Of a DNA stretch of 64,000 bases, positions 63,842 through 64,000 are shown one piece after another. The notes beneath the pieces were generated by a model that had not been told where the DNA came from, ran no database searches, and saw nothing but the letters and a program-made list of their open reading frames with translations. Numbering within the stretch: the first letter of the stretch is position 1; each line of letters starts with the position of its first letter. Both the position numbers and the translations under genes were made by a program. The DNA comes from Stappia sp. MMSF_3263. GTDB lineage: Bacteria; Pseudomonadota; Alphaproteobacteria; Rhizobiales; Stappiaceae. Where the stretch lies: positions 1 to 64,000 of the forward strand of contig NZ_JASHIK010000025.1 of assembly GCF_030733745.1 (NCBI RefSeq), read 5' to 3'.

Positions 63842-64000
63842 TCATGCCGCCTGTCGATTGGTGATTTCGCCCAAGAGATGCCGCCCGGTATGACCGGCAA
63901 TGCGCAGCGTGACAAGGTCGCCCGCGCCCTTGTCAGGGAACCGCTCGGCGGCGAACTCGACCTGGGTGAACTGTTCGCTGCGCCCCAGCCCGTCGCGCTC
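63842..64000 (-). CDS. mtaB: MtaB tRNA methylthiotransferase, C-terminal end
   Basis: Partial gene running off the window edge. The visible 52 codons read ERDGLGRSEQFTQVEF and RIAGHTGRHLLGEI, typical of the end (TRAM domain) of the radical SAM enzyme MtaB, which adds a methylthio group to t6A37 of tRNAs. The start lies beyond the window. It ends with TGA 4 bases before ftsY, the same mtaB-ftsY arrangement as in other alphaproteobacteria. Confidence 0.85.
   Translation of the reverse strand, partial: ERDGLGRSEQFTQVEFAAERFPDKGAGDLVTLRIAGHTGRHLLGEITNRQAA

Noticed and set aside
1-64000. tRNA genes, CRISPR arrays, insertion sequences, prophage
   Set aside because: No cloverleaf with a TTC-loop consensus, no regularly spaced repeats, no transposase, integrase or phage structural gene was seen.

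Overview
This window is GC-rich, densely packed DNA from an alphaproteobacterium, most likely a member of the Hyphomicrobiales (Rhizobiales); a Stappia-like relative is a guess from overall flavour only. Supporting signs are the ethylmalonyl-CoA pathway enzymes Ccr and Ecm, LptE and LptM lipoproteins of the alphaproteobacterial type, the argH-lptM-lysA and ffh-rpsP-rimM-trmD-rplS orders, a TIGR02302/DUF4175 protein, a CpdR-type response regulator, and two sequences that match the CtrA consensus TTAA-N7-TTAA. Nearly all of it looks like chromosomal core. I found no tRNA, rRNA, CRISPR array, insertion sequence or prophage.

Layout. 0-6 kb: purine ring catabolism (NCS2 permease, allantoicase, OHCU decarboxylase, divergent HIU hydrolase with a palindromic operator between), an acyl-CoA synthetase and a CAP-domain lipoprotein. 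6-10 kb: divergent ccr and ecm of the ethylmalonyl-CoA pathway. 10-12 kb: an AT-richer orphan lipoprotein gene facing a GH25 lysozyme lipoprotein. 12-22 kb: kbp, xthA, a quinone oxidoreductase, a SpoU methyltransferase, holA-lptE-leuS, a PLP homeostasis protein, trkH. 22-27.5 kb: ffh, chorismate mutase, rpsP, rimM, trmD, rplS, with a VanZ-like gene converging on rimM. 27.6-31.5 kb: ftsEX divergent from a zinc-ribbon/DUF3426 gene, hpt and cpdR, with a consensus CtrA box between. 31.7-38.5 kb: TIGR02302 protein, lysA, lptM, argH, tlpA and a YjfB-like small protein, the last with its own CtrA box. 38.6-43.2 kb: hbd, etfAB, rhomboid protease, cobalamin adenosyltransferase, a small twin-TM protein. 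43.2-49 kb: SDR, UbiH-type hydroxylase, tesB, His-rich CobW GTPase, D-Ala-D-Ala carboxypeptidase. 49.5-55.8 kb: a nine-gene urease operon, ureD-A-B-lprI-C-gst-E-F-G. 55.8-64 kb: ChaC, DUF2125, GNAT, tandem HD-GYP, EamA transporter, CoA-ester lyase, DUF1737, YciB/IspZ, ftsY and the 3' end of mtaB.

How it fits together. The first block makes allantoin from urate breakdown products and releases urea, which the urease operon could hydrolyse to ammonia; glyoxylate from the ureide route could enter the ethylmalonyl-CoA pathway, for which the window carries Ccr, Ecm, an NAD hydroxyacyl-CoA dehydrogenase, ETF, a coenzyme B12 adenosyltransferase and a CoA-ester lyase. Cell-cycle control is the most interesting theme: one CtrA box lies where it could serve both ftsEX and the operon containing cpdR, whose product controls CtrA proteolysis in relatives, and a second lies about 57 bases upstream of a putative motility-associated small protein.
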